A DNA stretch of 43,327 nucleotides from Pseudomonadota bacterium (GTDB lineage: Bacteria; Chloroflexota; UBA6077; JAJPGT01). The stretch lies in the NCBI GenBank assembly GCA_021325655.1, contig JAJPGT010000066.1:1-43327 (forward strand), given 5' to 3'. The position numbers and the translations under genes were made by a program. A model generated the notes under the pieces. It worked only from the letters and a program-made list of their open reading frames with translations, did not search any database and was not told where the DNA came from. This document shows, piece by piece, positions 1 through 9,383 of the stretch (the stretch's first letter is position 1; each line of letters starts with the position of its first letter).

Positions 1-1088
1 AGCATCACGATCAGGGTGTTGCGGAAGCGGTGCAAAAACAGCAGCAGCACCAGGGCCGGCAGCAGCACCGCCAGCACCAGGTCGTCCTGCACCGCCCGAA
101 TCGACTCGTTCGTGTAGACCGTCTGATCGTTGAGAATGGTGATCGCCACCCCGGGCGGGAGGGCATTGCCCAGGTGGGCCAGCGCTTGCTTGACCGCCGT
201 GTCCACCTGAACGACGTTGGCCCCGCTCTGCGCGGTGAGCACCAGGCCGATGGCGTTCTGCCCATCCAGACGGGCAACCTGGGTCACCGGGGCAAAGCCG
301 ACCTCCACGTCTGCCAGGTCGCGCAGCAGCACCGGGCCGCCGTTCGGAGTAGTGGTGACGACGAGTGATTGCAGCGCGTCCGCGCTCTGGTAGTAGGCGT
401 TGGTGCGGACCGTGCGCGTCTGGCCATCGGTGGTCGTGTCGCCCCCGGGGATACTCACGTTCTGCTGGTCGATCGCCCGGTTGACCTGGTCGATCGTCAC
501 GCCCTTGGCCTCGAGCTTTTCAGGGTGGATCGTGACGTTCACCTGGGGGATCATCCCGCCCTGGACGTCGACGTTCGCCACCCCGGGCACCTGCTGGAGC
601 GTGGGCTGCACGGTATTCGTCGCCAGGTTGTACAGCGCGTCTGGCGCGATCCGGCCGGACAGTGTGAGGGTCATGATCGGGAAGGCGTTGGGGTTGGCCT
701 TGATGATCGTCGGCGTCTGGATCCCGCTTGGGAGCTGGCCCTGCACCCGGTTCACCGCCTGGGCCACGTCGTTGGCGGCGATGTTGACGTCCGTGCCCTC
801 GGCGAACTGGATTGTCACCCGCGATAGGCCATCCGACGAGGTGCCGTTCATCTGCTGGACACCCGCCACCCCAGAGATCGCGTTCTCCAGCGGCTCCGTG
901 ACCGATTGGAGCATGTCGTCCGGGCTGGCGCCCGGATAGCGGACGATGACGACGACGAAGGGGAAGCTGATGTTGGGGAGCTGCTGGACCGCGAGGCGGG
1001 TATATGAGATGGCTCCCAGCAGGACGAGCGCGGTGATGATCATCAGCATCGTCACCGGCCGCCGAATCGCGAGGCGGGTGACGTTCAT
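1..1088 (-). CDS. RND efflux transporter permease subunit (5' part, cut by window edge)
   Basis: This is the first 362 codons of an inner-membrane RND pump (AcrB/HAE1-like) that exports drugs or hydrophobic compounds using the proton gradient. The ATG at 1088-1086 follows a GGAG-like site. The protein opens MNVTRLAIRRPVTMLMI, the cytoplasmic helix and first membrane segment (about residues 12-30) typical of the family. The porter-domain motifs follow: PGASPDDM, VTEPLE, GTSSDGLSRVTIQF, VNRVQGQLP and a second membrane segment near LAVLLPALVLLLF. The gene runs off the left edge, so no partner adaptor or outer-membrane protein can be seen. It diverges from a two-component system across a perfect inverted repeat, so regulation by that system is a reasonable inference. 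Family assignment is secure; the substrate is unknown. Confidence 0.93.
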   Translation of the reverse strand, partial: MNVTRLAIRRPVTMLMIITALVLLGAISYTRLAVQQLPNISFPFVVVIVRYPGASPDDMLQSVTEPLENAISGVAGVQQMNGTSSDGLSRVTIQFAEGTDVNIAANDVAQAVNRVQGQLPSGIQTPTIIKANPNAFPIMTLTLSGRIAPDALYNLATNTVQPTLQQVPGVANVDVQGGMIPQVNVTIHPEKLEAKGVTIDQVNRAIDQQNVSIPGGDTTTDGQTRTVRTNAYYQSADALQSLVVTTTPNGGPVLLRDLADVEVGFAPVTQVARLDGQNAIGLVLTAQSGANVVQVDTAVKQALAHLGNALPPGVAITILNDQTVYTNESIRAVQDDLVLAVLLPALVLLLFLHRFRNTLIVM

Positions 1089-1627
1089 TGCGCGGCGCTC
1101 CGCCACCCTGCCGCCCCGGAGGGCAGCCGCCTTTTGCGGGGATCGATTTCAGGCCGACGAGCCATCGCCCGTCGTCGAGCTGCGCGCGTGCTGACCATGG
1201 AGCCCTCCAGCGGGCGGCGCTCGCAGCCCAGGGCAGGCTGTCCCGCGACACACCCAGGGGCACCGTACCCCAAGCTGGGGGCGCGCTACGGGGCCGGAAG
1301 GTGAAATCTGGCTGAATTCTGGGATCCTCCTCTGGCGGACCGAAAATTCAGCCAGATTTCACCTTCTCAGCCGCGCACGGACCGTCGCCGGCCGGTAGGC
1401 TAGACCATTCGCGGAGGAGGCTTGCGATTCAGCGGAGACCCCTGGCGGAGCCGGGCGGCCCAGGGGAGCAGCCGTGGTAGACTTCACCATGTCCAGGCAG
1501 CGGGGAGCGGCACGGGACACCTTCGCCGGTGCAGCGCCCGGAATGAGCGGCTCGCTGCCCCTTGGCTGGACCAACTGCCGCTCCACGGCGCTTCGTATCC
1601 TGCTGCCCTCCTCGTGAGGGGCGAGCG
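1089..1627. other. Intergenic region between divergent RND pump and response regulator
   Basis: About 540 bases with no convincing gene. Its main content is the long inverted repeat at 1297-1366. Short reading frames here are GC-driven and lack family similarity. Promoters for both divergent transcripts should lie here, but I could not define a convincing -35/-10 pair on either strand. Confidence 0.6.
1297..1366. promoter_or_regulatory. Perfect 22-bp inverted repeat, probable operator
   Basis: The arms at 1297-1318 and 1345-1366 are perfect reverse complements of 22 bases, separated by 26 bases. Inside each arm the tetramer TTCA occurs twice at 11-bp spacing (right arm: 1347-1350 and 1358-1361), the periodicity that OmpR/PhoB-type winged-helix regulators read on one face of the helix. 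It sits between the divergent RND pump and the OmpR-type regulator gene, so autoregulation plus control of the pump is inferred. It is AT-richer than its surroundings. A terminator is unlikely because both genes point away from it. Confidence 0.6.
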
Positions 1628-2386
1628 GTGACAGCGGCTGACATGCACGAACGAGCGCTGAGTGCCACCGGTGGCGCACCAGAGGCTATGCGGGCCCGGG
1701 TCCTGGTGGTCGAAGACGACCCGCGGCTGGCGGCGTTCCTCGACCGGGCGCTTACCCGTGCCGGCTATCGGGTCGAGCTGGTGTCTGATGGCCTCACAGC
1801 CCTCGCGGCTGCCCAGGCAGCTCCGCCAGATGTGGTGCTGCTCGACGTAATGCTGCCGGAGCTGGATGGATTGGAGGTAGCGCGGCGGTTGCGTGCCAAC
1901 GGGGGCGTGCCGATCTTGATGCTCACCGCGCGCGACGGCGTGGGCGACCGCGTGCAGGGCCTGGACGCAGGCGCCGATGACTACCTGGTGAAGCCGTTCG
2001 CGCTCGAGGAGCTGCTGGCGCGCCTGCGCGCGCTGCTGCGCGGCCGAGCCCTGGCCGTTGCCGAGGCGCGGCGCGGAGTGCTTAGCTACGCCGACGTGCG
2101 CCTGGACCAGGACACGCGCGAGGTCACCCGCGGCGGGCGGCGGGTGGAGCTGCGCAACATGGCGTTCGAGCTGCTCGCGTATTTCCTGCGCAACCCGGGC
2201 CGGGTGCTGAGCCGGCGCGAGCTGCTGGAAGAGGTGTGGGGCTACGATTTCCTCGGCGATTCCAACGTCATCGAGGTCACGGTGGGGCACTTGCGCCAGC
2301 GGCTGGAGGCCGGCGGGGAGCCCCGCCTGATTCACACCGTGCGCCCCATCGGCTACGTACTCCGCCTGGAGGGTTCCACCGCGTGA
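1628..2386 (+). CDS. OmpR-family response regulator
   Basis: A DNA-binding two-component response regulator of about 252 residues. The receiver domain (about 22-140) shows the acidic pair in VLVVEDD, the phosphoacceptor Asp in DVVLLDVMLP (about D73), the conserved Thr in ILMLTARD and the Lys in DYLVKPF. The C-terminal winged-helix effector domain contains LRNMAFELLAYFLRNPGRV, the turn SRRELLEEVWGYD and VTVGHLRQRLE. GTG 1628 is chosen because GAGGGG lies 7 bases upstream; ATG 1643 and ATG 1688 are alternatives, and the receiver domain needs only the last. The stop overlaps the kinase start by 4 bases (GTGA), so the two are translationally coupled. Likely targets are its own promoter and the RND pump. 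Confidence 0.93.
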   Translation: MTAADMHERALSATGGAPEAMRARVLVVEDDPRLAAFLDRALTRAGYRVELVSDGLTALAAAQAAPPDVVLLDVMLPELDGLEVARRLRANGGVPILMLTARDGVGDRVQGLDAGADDYLVKPFALEELLARLRALLRGRALAVAEARRGVLSYADVRLDQDTREVTRGGRRVELRNMAFELLAYFLRNPGRVLSRRELLEEVWGYDFLGDSNVIEVTVGHLRQRLEAGGEPRLIHTVRPIGYVLRLEGSTA

Positions 2387-3900
2387 GTCTTGGTCTGCGC
2401 CTGACGCTGCTCAACGGGCTCGTGCTGCTCCTGGTGATCGGGGCGTTCGCCGCCGTCGCCTACGTCACCCAGGTCCAGGCGCTGCGCAGCAGCCTGGACG
2501 ATTCGCTGCGCGCCCAGGCGCGCCGCGTCGGCGAGCGAGGCGCGTTCTGGCTCGATCACCCGGTTGGTCCACCGCGGGGAGTCGCCTTCCCGAGCCCGGA
2601 GCGATTCGCGGCTCCCGACGTCTTCATCCAGGTGGTCAGCCGCGATGGGACGATCCAGAGCCGCTCGCCAAGCCTCGGCGACGACAGCCTGCCGGTGGAC
2701 CCGGCGATGCTCCAGCGGGCCCTGGCCGGCGAGGAGTGGTTCGCCGATGTGGCGGTCGACCAGCAGCCGTTACGCCTGTTCGTCATGCCGTTGCGCGCCG
2801 GCCGCTCTTCCGAGACGGGCGCGCTGATCGGGATGGTGGAGGTTGCGCGGCCGCTGGGGCCGCTATATGGCAGCCTGCGGACGCTCCAGGCCACGTTCCT
2901 CGCCGTTGGTGGTGCGGGCGTGCTCGTCTCGGTGGTTGTCGGCTGGCTGCTGTCGCGCGCGGCGTTGCGGCCGATCGACGCCCTGGCCGACGTCGCCCAG
3001 GAGATCGGGGCGGCGCGGGACTTCAGCCGCCGCGTGCCGGTTCGCCCCGGAGCGCGCCGCGACGAGGTGGGGCGCCTGGCGGAGGAGTTCAACCGGATGC
3101 TGGCCCAGCTCCAGGCCGCCTACGAGCAGCTCGAGGCGATGCTGGCGGCGCAGCGCCGCTTCGTGGCCGATGCCAGCCATGAGCTACGCACCCCCGTGAC
3201 CGTGGTTCGGGGCAACCTGGACCTGCTGCGCAGCATGCTCCCGATCCGCACCGTGGCCGATGCCGAGGAGCAGGCGCAGCTCCTGGCAGATATGGCCGGT
3301 GAGACGGAGCGCATGGGCCGCCTGGTGAGCGACCTGCTGCTGCTGGCCCAGGCGGACGCCGGCCAGCACCTGGTGCTGTCCCCGCTGGAGCTGGGGAGCG
3401 TAGTCCGCGACGCCTTCCGCGCCGCGCGCTTCTTGCGTGAGGACGTCGAGCTGCGGCTGGGCGAGGTAGTGGACGAGACCTGGGTCCGGGGGGACGCGGA
3501 CCGGCTGCGACAGTTGCTGCTCAACCTGCTGGACAACGCCCTCAAGTACACCCCGCCGGGCGGCGTGGTCAGCCTCAGTGCACGCCGGCTCGCCCGGGCT
3601 GAAGTCGACGGTGTCGCCGTGACCGTGGCGGATACCGGCCCCGGTATTCCCCCGGCGGAGCAGGCGCGCATCTTTGAGCGCTTCTACCGCACCGACCCAG
3701 CCCGCACCGCTGGCGGCGCGGGGTTGGGCCTGGCGATCGCGCGCTGGATCGTCGACGAGCACCAGGGGGCGATCGACGTGGAGAGTGCGCCAGGCCGCGG
3801 TAGCCGCTTCACCGTCTGGCTGCCCACCCAGGCTGGCCCACCGGACCGCGTCGACGGCCGGCGCCATGAGGAGGCGAGCCGGCTGGCGCCGGCCACCTGA
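2383..3900 (+). CDS. Sensor histidine kinase (HAMP, HisKA, HATPase)
   Basis: A membrane sensor kinase of about 505 residues, partner of the preceding regulator. Membrane segments lie at about 8-28 and 170-191, flanking an extracytoplasmic sensor domain of roughly 140 residues. A HAMP linker (about 192-245) leads into the dimerisation helix with phosphoacceptor His in SHELRTP (about H266). The ATP-binding domain shows the N box LLLNLLDNALKYTPP, the G1 box DTGPGIP, the F box FERFYR and the G2 box GGAGLGLAIA. GTG 2383 overlaps the regulator stop and is the only start that keeps a proper N-terminal membrane helix. The stimulus is unknown; the adjacent pump suggests envelope or toxic-compound stress. 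Confidence 0.93.
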   Translation: MSLGLRLTLLNGLVLLLVIGAFAAVAYVTQVQALRSSLDDSLRAQARRVGERGAFWLDHPVGPPRGVAFPSPERFAAPDVFIQVVSRDGTIQSRSPSLGDDSLPVDPAMLQRALAGEEWFADVAVDQQPLRLFVMPLRAGRSSETGALIGMVEVARPLGPLYGSLRTLQATFLAVGGAGVLVSVVVGWLLSRAALRPIDALADVAQEIGAARDFSRRVPVRPGARRDEVGRLAEEFNRMLAQLQAAYEQLEAMLAAQRRFVADASHELRTPVTVVRGNLDLLRSMLPIRTVADAEEQAQLLADMAGETERMGRLVSDLLLLAQADAGQHLVLSPLELGSVVRDAFRAARFLREDVELRLGEVVDETWVRGDADRLRQLLLNLLDNALKYTPPGGVVSLSARRLARAEVDGVAVTVADTGPGIPPAEQARIFERFYRTDPARTAGGAGLGLAIARWIVDEHQGAIDVESAPGRGSRFTVWLPTQAGPPDRVDGRRHEEASRLAPAT

Positions 3901-3927
3901 CGGAAGTCCCTAGGTGGTACGGCCCAT

Positions 3928-3950
3928 GCCCGATAGCTCTCCCATCGGGC
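3928..3950 (+). terminator. Weak hairpin after kinase gene
   Basis: GCCCGAT (3928-3934) pairs with ATCGGGC (3944-3950) around a 9-base loop, 28 bases past the kinase stop. There is no T tract, and the next gene follows in the same direction 38 bases later, so this may only attenuate. Confidence 0.35.
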
Positions 3951-3987
3951 CTGGCCGATTGCCAGGTCCTCACGGGAGGGCAGGTTC

Positions 3988-4653
3988 GTGACCTCGACAC
4001 AACCCGAGACCATCGTCAGCATCTTTCGCACCCCGGAGCAGGCCCGCGACGCGATCCAGGCGCTCCAGCAGGCCGGGTTTGCTCACGACGACATCAGCGT
4101 TCTCACTCCCGATCGCAGCGACGTGGCTGAGAACCGCCCCGCGGTCGCGGAGCAGCACGCGGAGGAGGCGTCAAAGGCGACGCTGGGCGCAACAGCCGGC
4201 GGCCTGATCGGCGGTGGGATCGGTTCGCTGATCGGGCTGGGCACGCTGGTGATCCCCGGCCTCGGGCCATTCCTGGGCGCCGGGTTGCTCGCCAGCTCCC
4301 TGGTTGGGATGGCCGTCGGAGCCGGCGTGGGCGGGCTAGCCGGGGCGCTCAGTGGGATGGGCGTGCCCAGGGAGCACGCCGGCTGGTACGAGCAGCAGTT
4401 GCGCGAGGGCGGGACGCTCGTCGCGGTACAGGGGGATGGACGCGCCGACGAGGCGCGAACCCTGCTGCGCCAGGCGGGCGGCTACGACTACGAGAGCGGC
4501 CAGGCCGGGGCAGCCGGACGGGCCGGCGCGGTCACCAGCGCAACCCCGAGCTACGCGACCGAGCGTGAGACAGTGGCCGGCAAGGCCACCGGCCAGGTGC
4601 CGCCCGTACCCGCGGAAGGATACGACGTCCTGCGCGACCGCGAGCAACGCTGA
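3988..4653 (+). CDS. YflT-like general stress protein with glycine-zipper membrane segment
   Basis: A 221-residue protein. Residues about 8-45 (VSIFRTPEQARDAIQALQQ and the following AGFAHDDISVL) match the heat-induced stress protein YflT/GsiB-like ferredoxin-fold domain. The middle (about 65-125) is a Gly/Ala-rich hydrophobic stretch with GGxxGGGIG spacing typical of glycine-zipper membrane-inserting segments. A second alpha-beta segment (GWYEQQLREGGTLVAVQGDG) follows, then a charged low-complexity tail. GTG 3988 is preceded by GGGAGGG. The family is linked to general stress responses, but no biochemical function is established. It may be cotranscribed with the two-component genes 88 bases upstream. 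Confidence 0.75.
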   Translation: MTSTQPETIVSIFRTPEQARDAIQALQQAGFAHDDISVLTPDRSDVAENRPAVAEQHAEEASKATLGATAGGLIGGGIGSLIGLGTLVIPGLGPFLGAGLLASSLVGMAVGAGVGGLAGALSGMGVPREHAGWYEQQLREGGTLVAVQGDGRADEARTLLRQAGGYDYESGQAGAAGRAGAVTSATPSYATERETVAGKATGQVPPVPAEGYDVLRDREQR

Positions 4654-4765
4654 GGCCCGCGCCGCGCCAGGGCAGGGACTCCTTGCGGGAGCCCGGCGGC
4701 CCAAGAGCGCCAGTCGTCTCGACGCATGGAGCGCTCGCGCTCCGGGCATGCTTACGCATCCATGG

Positions 4766-4800
4766 GTGCCGGGCGGCCTCGCCGGAGCGCCGCCCGGCAC
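4766..4800. terminator. Bidirectional GC-rich hairpin terminator
   Basis: Perfect 12-bp arms at 4766-4777 and 4789-4800 with an 11-base loop lie between the convergent stress-protein and methyltransferase genes. There is no T tract on either side. Confidence 0.6.
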
Positions 4801-4812
4801 CAGACTGGCCGG

Positions 4813-5883
4813 TTAGGGGTGCGCCTCGAAGATGCGGTTGAACGGGGTCTCCGTCGCCCGGCGGAAGTGGGCGAAGCCGCCGGCGGTGAACAGCTCGCGG
4901 AGCTGCCGCTCGGTGGCGAGAGTCCCCAGCCCCTGGCCGCCCGAGGCGAGCGAGTTCGGGGTGCAGATGAGCACCGAGGCGGCGGAGAACACTCGCCCGA
5001 CCGGGTTCAGGTTCTCCTCGACCCGCTCGCCGGCCATCGGCTCCACCACCAGCACTGTGCCATCAGCGGCGATCGTCTCCCGCGCATGCTTCACGGCGCC
5101 AAGCGGGTCGCCCCTATCGTGCAGGCAGTCGAAGTAGGCGATCAGGTCGTACCCGCCGCCGGGGAACTCCTGGGCCGCCGCGACGTCGAAGGTCACTCGG
5201 TCCGCTACGCCCGCCTCGAGCGCTGCCTGGCGGGCGCGCTCGATCGATGGCGCGTGGTTGTCGAAGCCGAAGAAGCGCGACGCGGGATAGGCCTGGGCGA
5301 GGAGAATGGTCGAGGCGCCGTGGCCACAGCCGATGTCGGCGACGGTGGCGCCAGCCGCCAGCTTCTCATGGACGCCATCCAGAGCCGGGATCCAGGACGA
5401 CACGAGATTGCCGGCGTAGGCGGTGCGGAAGGACCGCTCCGTGGCGGAGAACAGGAGCGGGTTGTGCTCCCCCCAGGCCATCCCCTCGCCCGTGCGGAAC
5501 GCCCGGGCGATGCGCGGCCCGGCCTCGGCGACGGCAGTGAAGAGCTGGAAGCCGCCGATAATGAAGTACGGGCTCGTCTCGTCTGCCAGCGCCAGCTCGT
5601 GCTCGTAGGGCAGGCTGTAACGGTCAGTCGTCGGGTCGTACTCGACGTACCCGCCGGCCGCCTGGTCGATGAGCCAGGGGCGGAGATACGCCTCGGACGT
5701 GCCGGTCCGCTCCGCCAGCTCAACGACGGCGAGCGGGCCGGCCCCGGCCAGCGCCCGGTACAGCCCGAGCGCGTCCCCAATCAGCACCAGGGCGCCGCCG
5801 CCCATAGCCCCCCAGTCGGCCACCGCTCTGCCCAGCAGCGCCATCAGCTTGCTCTCGTCGATCGCCTTTTGCGCAACCACCAT
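4813..5883 (-). CDS. Class I SAM-dependent methyltransferase with N-terminal winged helix
   Basis: A 356-residue predicted small-molecule methyltransferase. The N-terminal third (about 5-95: MALLGRAVADWGAM, VVELAERTGTSEAYLRPWL, GGYVEYD) is the winged-helix dimerisation domain seen in the Rv2258c-like and O-methyltransferase groups. The SAM-binding Rossmann core starts with motif I VADIGCGHGAST, followed by FFGFDNH (acidic residue contacting the ribose), YDLIAYFDCLHD and DGTVLVVEPMAG. The ATG at 5883-5881 has GGAGG 6 bases upstream. It ends at a convergent hairpin and seems to be transcribed alone. The methyl acceptor cannot be predicted. Confidence 0.85.
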   Translation of the reverse strand: MVVAQKAIDESKLMALLGRAVADWGAMGGGALVLIGDALGLYRALAGAGPLAVVELAERTGTSEAYLRPWLIDQAAGGYVEYDPTTDRYSLPYEHELALADETSPYFIIGGFQLFTAVAEAGPRIARAFRTGEGMAWGEHNPLLFSATERSFRTAYAGNLVSSWIPALDGVHEKLAAGATVADIGCGHGASTILLAQAYPASRFFGFDNHAPSIERARQAALEAGVADRVTFDVAAAQEFPGGGYDLIAYFDCLHDRGDPLGAVKHARETIAADGTVLVVEPMAGERVEENLNPVGRVFSAASVLICTPNSLASGGQGLGTLATERQLRELFTAGGFAHFRRATETPFNRIFEAHP

Positions 5884-6114
5884 GGCTCGCCTCCGTCCGA
5901 ACGCCTGGCCGGCTGGCCAGCGCAACCGGTGTGATCTGGATTTCGGTTGCTGCCGCCAGCTTCGCAGAGCCCAGCGCGGCTGCCTTCGTGGCGGCCACGG
6001 AGCTCCTGTCGCACGGGCACCGACTTCTGGCGAGACGCGGTACGGAGCGGCCGATCGGGGCAGCACGGAGAGACGGCGCGGCCTGCGCAGGATCGAGCGC
6101 CGATTCCTCCGTGA

Positions 6115-9100
6115 TCAGTGCGTGAGCCCGTGCTCGGCCGCCCAGGCGGCGATCTGCGCCCGTGAGGTGAAGCTGAGCTTGGCGAGGATGTTGGCCACGT
6201 GCGTCTCCACCGTCCGCTCCCCGAGCACCAGCGTCTCGGCAATGGCGCGGTTGGAGCAGCCGCGGGCGACCAGGGCTGCTACCTCGCGCTCCCGCTCGGT
6301 CAGCCCTCCATAGGCCTGCTTGGCGGCCTGGCGGGGCGACAGCGGGCGCGGCGCCGGGAGCTGCGCCGTCGCCGTGGCCAGGAAGGAGGTCTGGAGGTCC
6401 GGTGGCAGGGTGGCGGCGATGGCGGTGATGATCGTCCGGGCGCTGTCCGCCTGCGCCTCGGCCTCGTCGCGCCCTCTCTGCCCCTCGTACAGCCTGGCCA
6501 GCGCCACCGCGCTGCGCCACTCGAGGTTCTGCACCCCTTGTGCTCTGGCCTGGTCGGCCGCGAGGCGGAGGCTCGCCTCGGCCTCGGCCGGCTGCTGGAG
6601 GGCGGCGAGCGCCTGGCCGCGCAGCAGCCAGAGCGCGGGAGCGGCCGGGCGGTCGCCCGAGCCGAGCGCCGTGGCGAGCAGGCGCTCGGCGATCGCCAGC
6701 GCTTCGCCCGGCGCGCGCCGGGCAAGGGCCAGCTCGGCGCGCGCCAGCCAGACCTGGCGGCGGGCCATCCCCTGCATGGACAGCTCCGTGAGGTTCATTG
6801 GCTCAAGGATGACCGCGGCCCGCGCCAGGTCTCCCTGAAGGATGCAGGTGCGCGCCAGCGCCGCGCGAGCGCCGTCGGCCCAGAACAGCGAGCCCATCTC
6901 GCGCGCGATCGCCAGCGCCTGCTCCAGGTGCTCCCTGGCCGGGGTGAGCGCGAGCACGTCTCGGTACAGGTGGCCGAGCGTCCAATGCGCCATCACCTGC
7001 CACTGGCGATGGCCGATCTCCTCGGCGATCGCCAGCGCCTCGCTGGCGTGGCTCAGCGCTGTCCCGTAGTCGCCAGCCGGCCCCAGGCAGGTCGCCCACC
7101 CGAGTAGCGCGAACGCCTCGCCAGCCCGCCAGCCGATCTCGCGGGCAACGGCGAGCGCCTGGGCGGCGCACTCCAGGGACGTGGCGACGTGCGCCGCGGC
7201 GGGGACGAGCGTCTCGCTCTGGTAGCAGCCGCAACGCAAGCACAGCGTCGTCAGACTGGAGGCCAGCCCCTGGCGGTCGCCCAGCTCGCGGAGCAGCGGG
7301 ATGGCGTGCTCGTAGTTGGCCGCGCACTGGAGCAGGTCGCCGGCGAGGGCGCTGGCCATGCCGAGCAGGTCCCGAGTCTGGGCGATTCCTTGCCGGTCGC
7401 GCAGCTCCTCGAAGATGGCGAGCGCTTCCATGTGGCACTGCCGTGCCTCCCCTGGCCGCTCGCGGTTGGCGAGCCAGTTGCCGTAACGGTTCAGGCTGCG
7501 CGCCAGCGCCCAGGAGTCGCCCATGCTCCGCGCCAGCTCGAGCGCCTGAGAGACGTAGGCGCCGGTCTGCTCATAGCTCTGCCCGGCCCAGAGCAGACCG
7601 AGATCGAGCAGCGACCGCCACTCGGCGTGTGGGTCGCCCGCAGCGCGAGCCAGGGCGAGCGCCGTCTCGTGGTCTCGCCGCGCCGACTCGAACTCGCCCA
7701 GGATCTCGTACGCCAAGCCTCGCTGGCGGTGCAGGTCCACCGGAGCCGGCAGCGAGAGCTGGGCGGCAGCCTCCAGGGCGCGGGTCAGGTGCTCGATCGC
7801 CGCGCCCGGCGCGTACAGCGCCAGGGCTCGCTCGCCGGCGCGACGCGAGTAGTTCAGCGCCTGGGCCCACTCGCCCGCGGTGAAGAAGTGGTAGGCCAGG
7901 TCGCCGGTGGGCTGGTCCTGTCCCTGGCCGTGTAGCCGCTGCAGCTCCTGGGCGACCTGGCGGTGCAGCGCCTTCCGCTCGCGGGTCAGCAGCGCGGTGT
8001 AGACCGCCTCGCGGGTGAGCGCGTGCCGAAAGACGAACTGCTCGGCGGATTCCTCGACGACGAGCTGCGCCCCGATCAGCTCCTTGAGCAGCGCGAGCAG
8101 CGCCGGCTCGCCGCAGCCCAGCAGTGCCAGGAGCAAGGCGAAGTCGAAGCGGCGCCCGGCGACCGCGGCGTAGCGCAGCGCCTGCCGTGCCGCGTCGCTG
8201 AGCCGCTCCATTCGACGCCGGACGGCATCCTGGACGCTGCGTGGAATGGGCAATTCTTCCAGCGCCCGCGGGTCCCGGCTGCCATCCTGCTCCAGCCGCA
8301 CCCCTGCGCCAGCCAGGGAGCGGACCAGCTCTTCGACAAAGAAGGGATTGCCTTCGCTCAACCGGTAGAGCAGGTGGAGCAGGTCCGCCCGGGGCGCAGT
8401 CCGCAGCGCCAGCATGGCGCGCAGCATCGCATCCACCTCGGCCACCCCCAGCCTCCCCAGCCGCACCTCCACCGCCAGACGCTCGCGATCCAGCCCGCTG
8501 AGCATGTGTACCAGCGCCGGGTGCGTCTCGTCGCTGCGATAGCTCAGCAGGAGCAGGAGTGGCCGCGCGGTGGCATGGCGGGCGAGATAGGCGAGCAGCT
8601 CTAGACTGCTGTCATCGCTCCAGTGCACGTCCTCCACCACGAGCAGCAGCGGCTGCCGGGCGCACAGGCCGAGGAAGAGCTGGGTCAGCGCGTGGAAGAG
8701 CCGCCGCTTCTCCTGCTCCGGTCCGAGCGGCGGCAGCGGCCGGGCCGGCGGCAGCCAGACCGCGAGCTCCGGCAGCAGCGGAAGCAGGTCCTGCGCGCTC
8801 GCCCCGGCAAGCTCGGCGATCTCCTGCGGCGTGTGGAGCTGGCGTAGCCCCTGGAGCAGCTCAAGCAGCGGGGCATAGGGGAGCGCGCGGTCGGGTTCGA
8901 AGCAGTTGCCTTGCAGAACGAGCGCCCCGAGCCGCCGGGCCTGGCCGGCCGTCTCGCGGACCAGGCGGGACTTGCCGATCCCCGCCTCGCCGGCCAGCAG
9001 GACCACTCCCCCCATGCCCTCGGTGAGGCGTTGGATGGAGCCCGCCAGCGTCTGGAGCGGCCGGGCGCGGCCGACAATCACCGGGCTGACCAGCGGCCGG

Positions 9101-9117
9101 TCGAGCGGCGCCTGCAT
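6115..9117 (-). CDS. AAA-ATPase/TPR/LuxR-type transcriptional regulator
   Basis: A 1000-residue regulator of the large LuxR (LAL/MalT-like) class. The N-terminal STAND-type ATPase has Walker A GEAGIGKS (residues 43-50) and Walker B LLLVVEDVHWSDD. A long helical region rich in TPR-like repeats (about 400-900: repeated LxxALALAREIG-type helices) should bind a ligand or partner. The C-terminal LuxR helix-turn-helix includes LTEREREVAALVARG, SNRAIAETL and ERTVETHVANILAKL. The ATG at 9117-9115 follows GGAGAGGGGGC. Such proteins integrate a nucleotide switch with effector binding and activate nearby genes. Likely neighbours under its control are the downstream methyltransferase or the divergent SDR/EthD pair, by inference only. 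Confidence 0.9.
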   Translation of the reverse strand: MQAPLDRPLVSPVIVGRARPLQTLAGSIQRLTEGMGGVVLLAGEAGIGKSRLVRETAGQARRLGALVLQGNCFEPDRALPYAPLLELLQGLRQLHTPQEIAELAGASAQDLLPLLPELAVWLPPARPLPPLGPEQEKRRLFHALTQLFLGLCARQPLLLVVEDVHWSDDSSLELLAYLARHATARPLLLLLSYRSDETHPALVHMLSGLDRERLAVEVRLGRLGVAEVDAMLRAMLALRTAPRADLLHLLYRLSEGNPFFVEELVRSLAGAGVRLEQDGSRDPRALEELPIPRSVQDAVRRRMERLSDAARQALRYAAVAGRRFDFALLLALLGCGEPALLALLKELIGAQLVVEESAEQFVFRHALTREAVYTALLTRERKALHRQVAQELQRLHGQGQDQPTGDLAYHFFTAGEWAQALNYSRRAGERALALYAPGAAIEHLTRALEAAAQLSLPAPVDLHRQRGLAYEILGEFESARRDHETALALARAAGDPHAEWRSLLDLGLLWAGQSYEQTGAYVSQALELARSMGDSWALARSLNRYGNWLANRERPGEARQCHMEALAIFEELRDRQGIAQTRDLLGMASALAGDLLQCAANYEHAIPLLRELGDRQGLASSLTTLCLRCGCYQSETLVPAAAHVATSLECAAQALAVAREIGWRAGEAFALLGWATCLGPAGDYGTALSHASEALAIAEEIGHRQWQVMAHWTLGHLYRDVLALTPAREHLEQALAIAREMGSLFWADGARAALARTCILQGDLARAAVILEPMNLTELSMQGMARRQVWLARAELALARRAPGEALAIAERLLATALGSGDRPAAPALWLLRGQALAALQQPAEAEASLRLAADQARAQGVQNLEWRSAVALARLYEGQRGRDEAEAQADSARTIITAIAATLPPDLQTSFLATATAQLPAPRPLSPRQAAKQAYGGLTEREREVAALVARGCSNRAIAETLVLGERTVETHVANILAKLSFTSRAQIAAWAAEHGLTH

Positions 9118-9383
9118 GCCCCCTCTCCATCAGCTCACGCTCCGCCGCCACCCGGCAGGCCGGGAGCAGGGAAGCCGTCTGCTGTCCCATCGACGGCCCA
9201 CCATTGTACGCTGGGGACGCGACGCGCGCGATGGCGGGGCAGCCGAGGCGTGTCCTGCCAGGGTTAACGCGCAGCCTGTCTGGCCCGGGGACTTGCGCGG
9301 AGCTGGCCGGGGCCGGACACTGGCGGCTGCCCGCCATCCCGAGCGCAGGGGAGAGGAGTGGAGGCGCGGCTGAGGAGGGCGGC

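Noticed and set aside
1085..1273. A 62-residue frame ending on the RND pump start codon
   Set aside because: The overlap looks like translational coupling, but the composition is that of a GC-driven shadow frame, with no family features.
5884..6114. Possible small gene or tRNA between the methyltransferase and the LuxR-type regulator
   Set aside because: No cloverleaf or T-loop sequence; the short plus-strand frame there lacks a ribosome site and family similarity.
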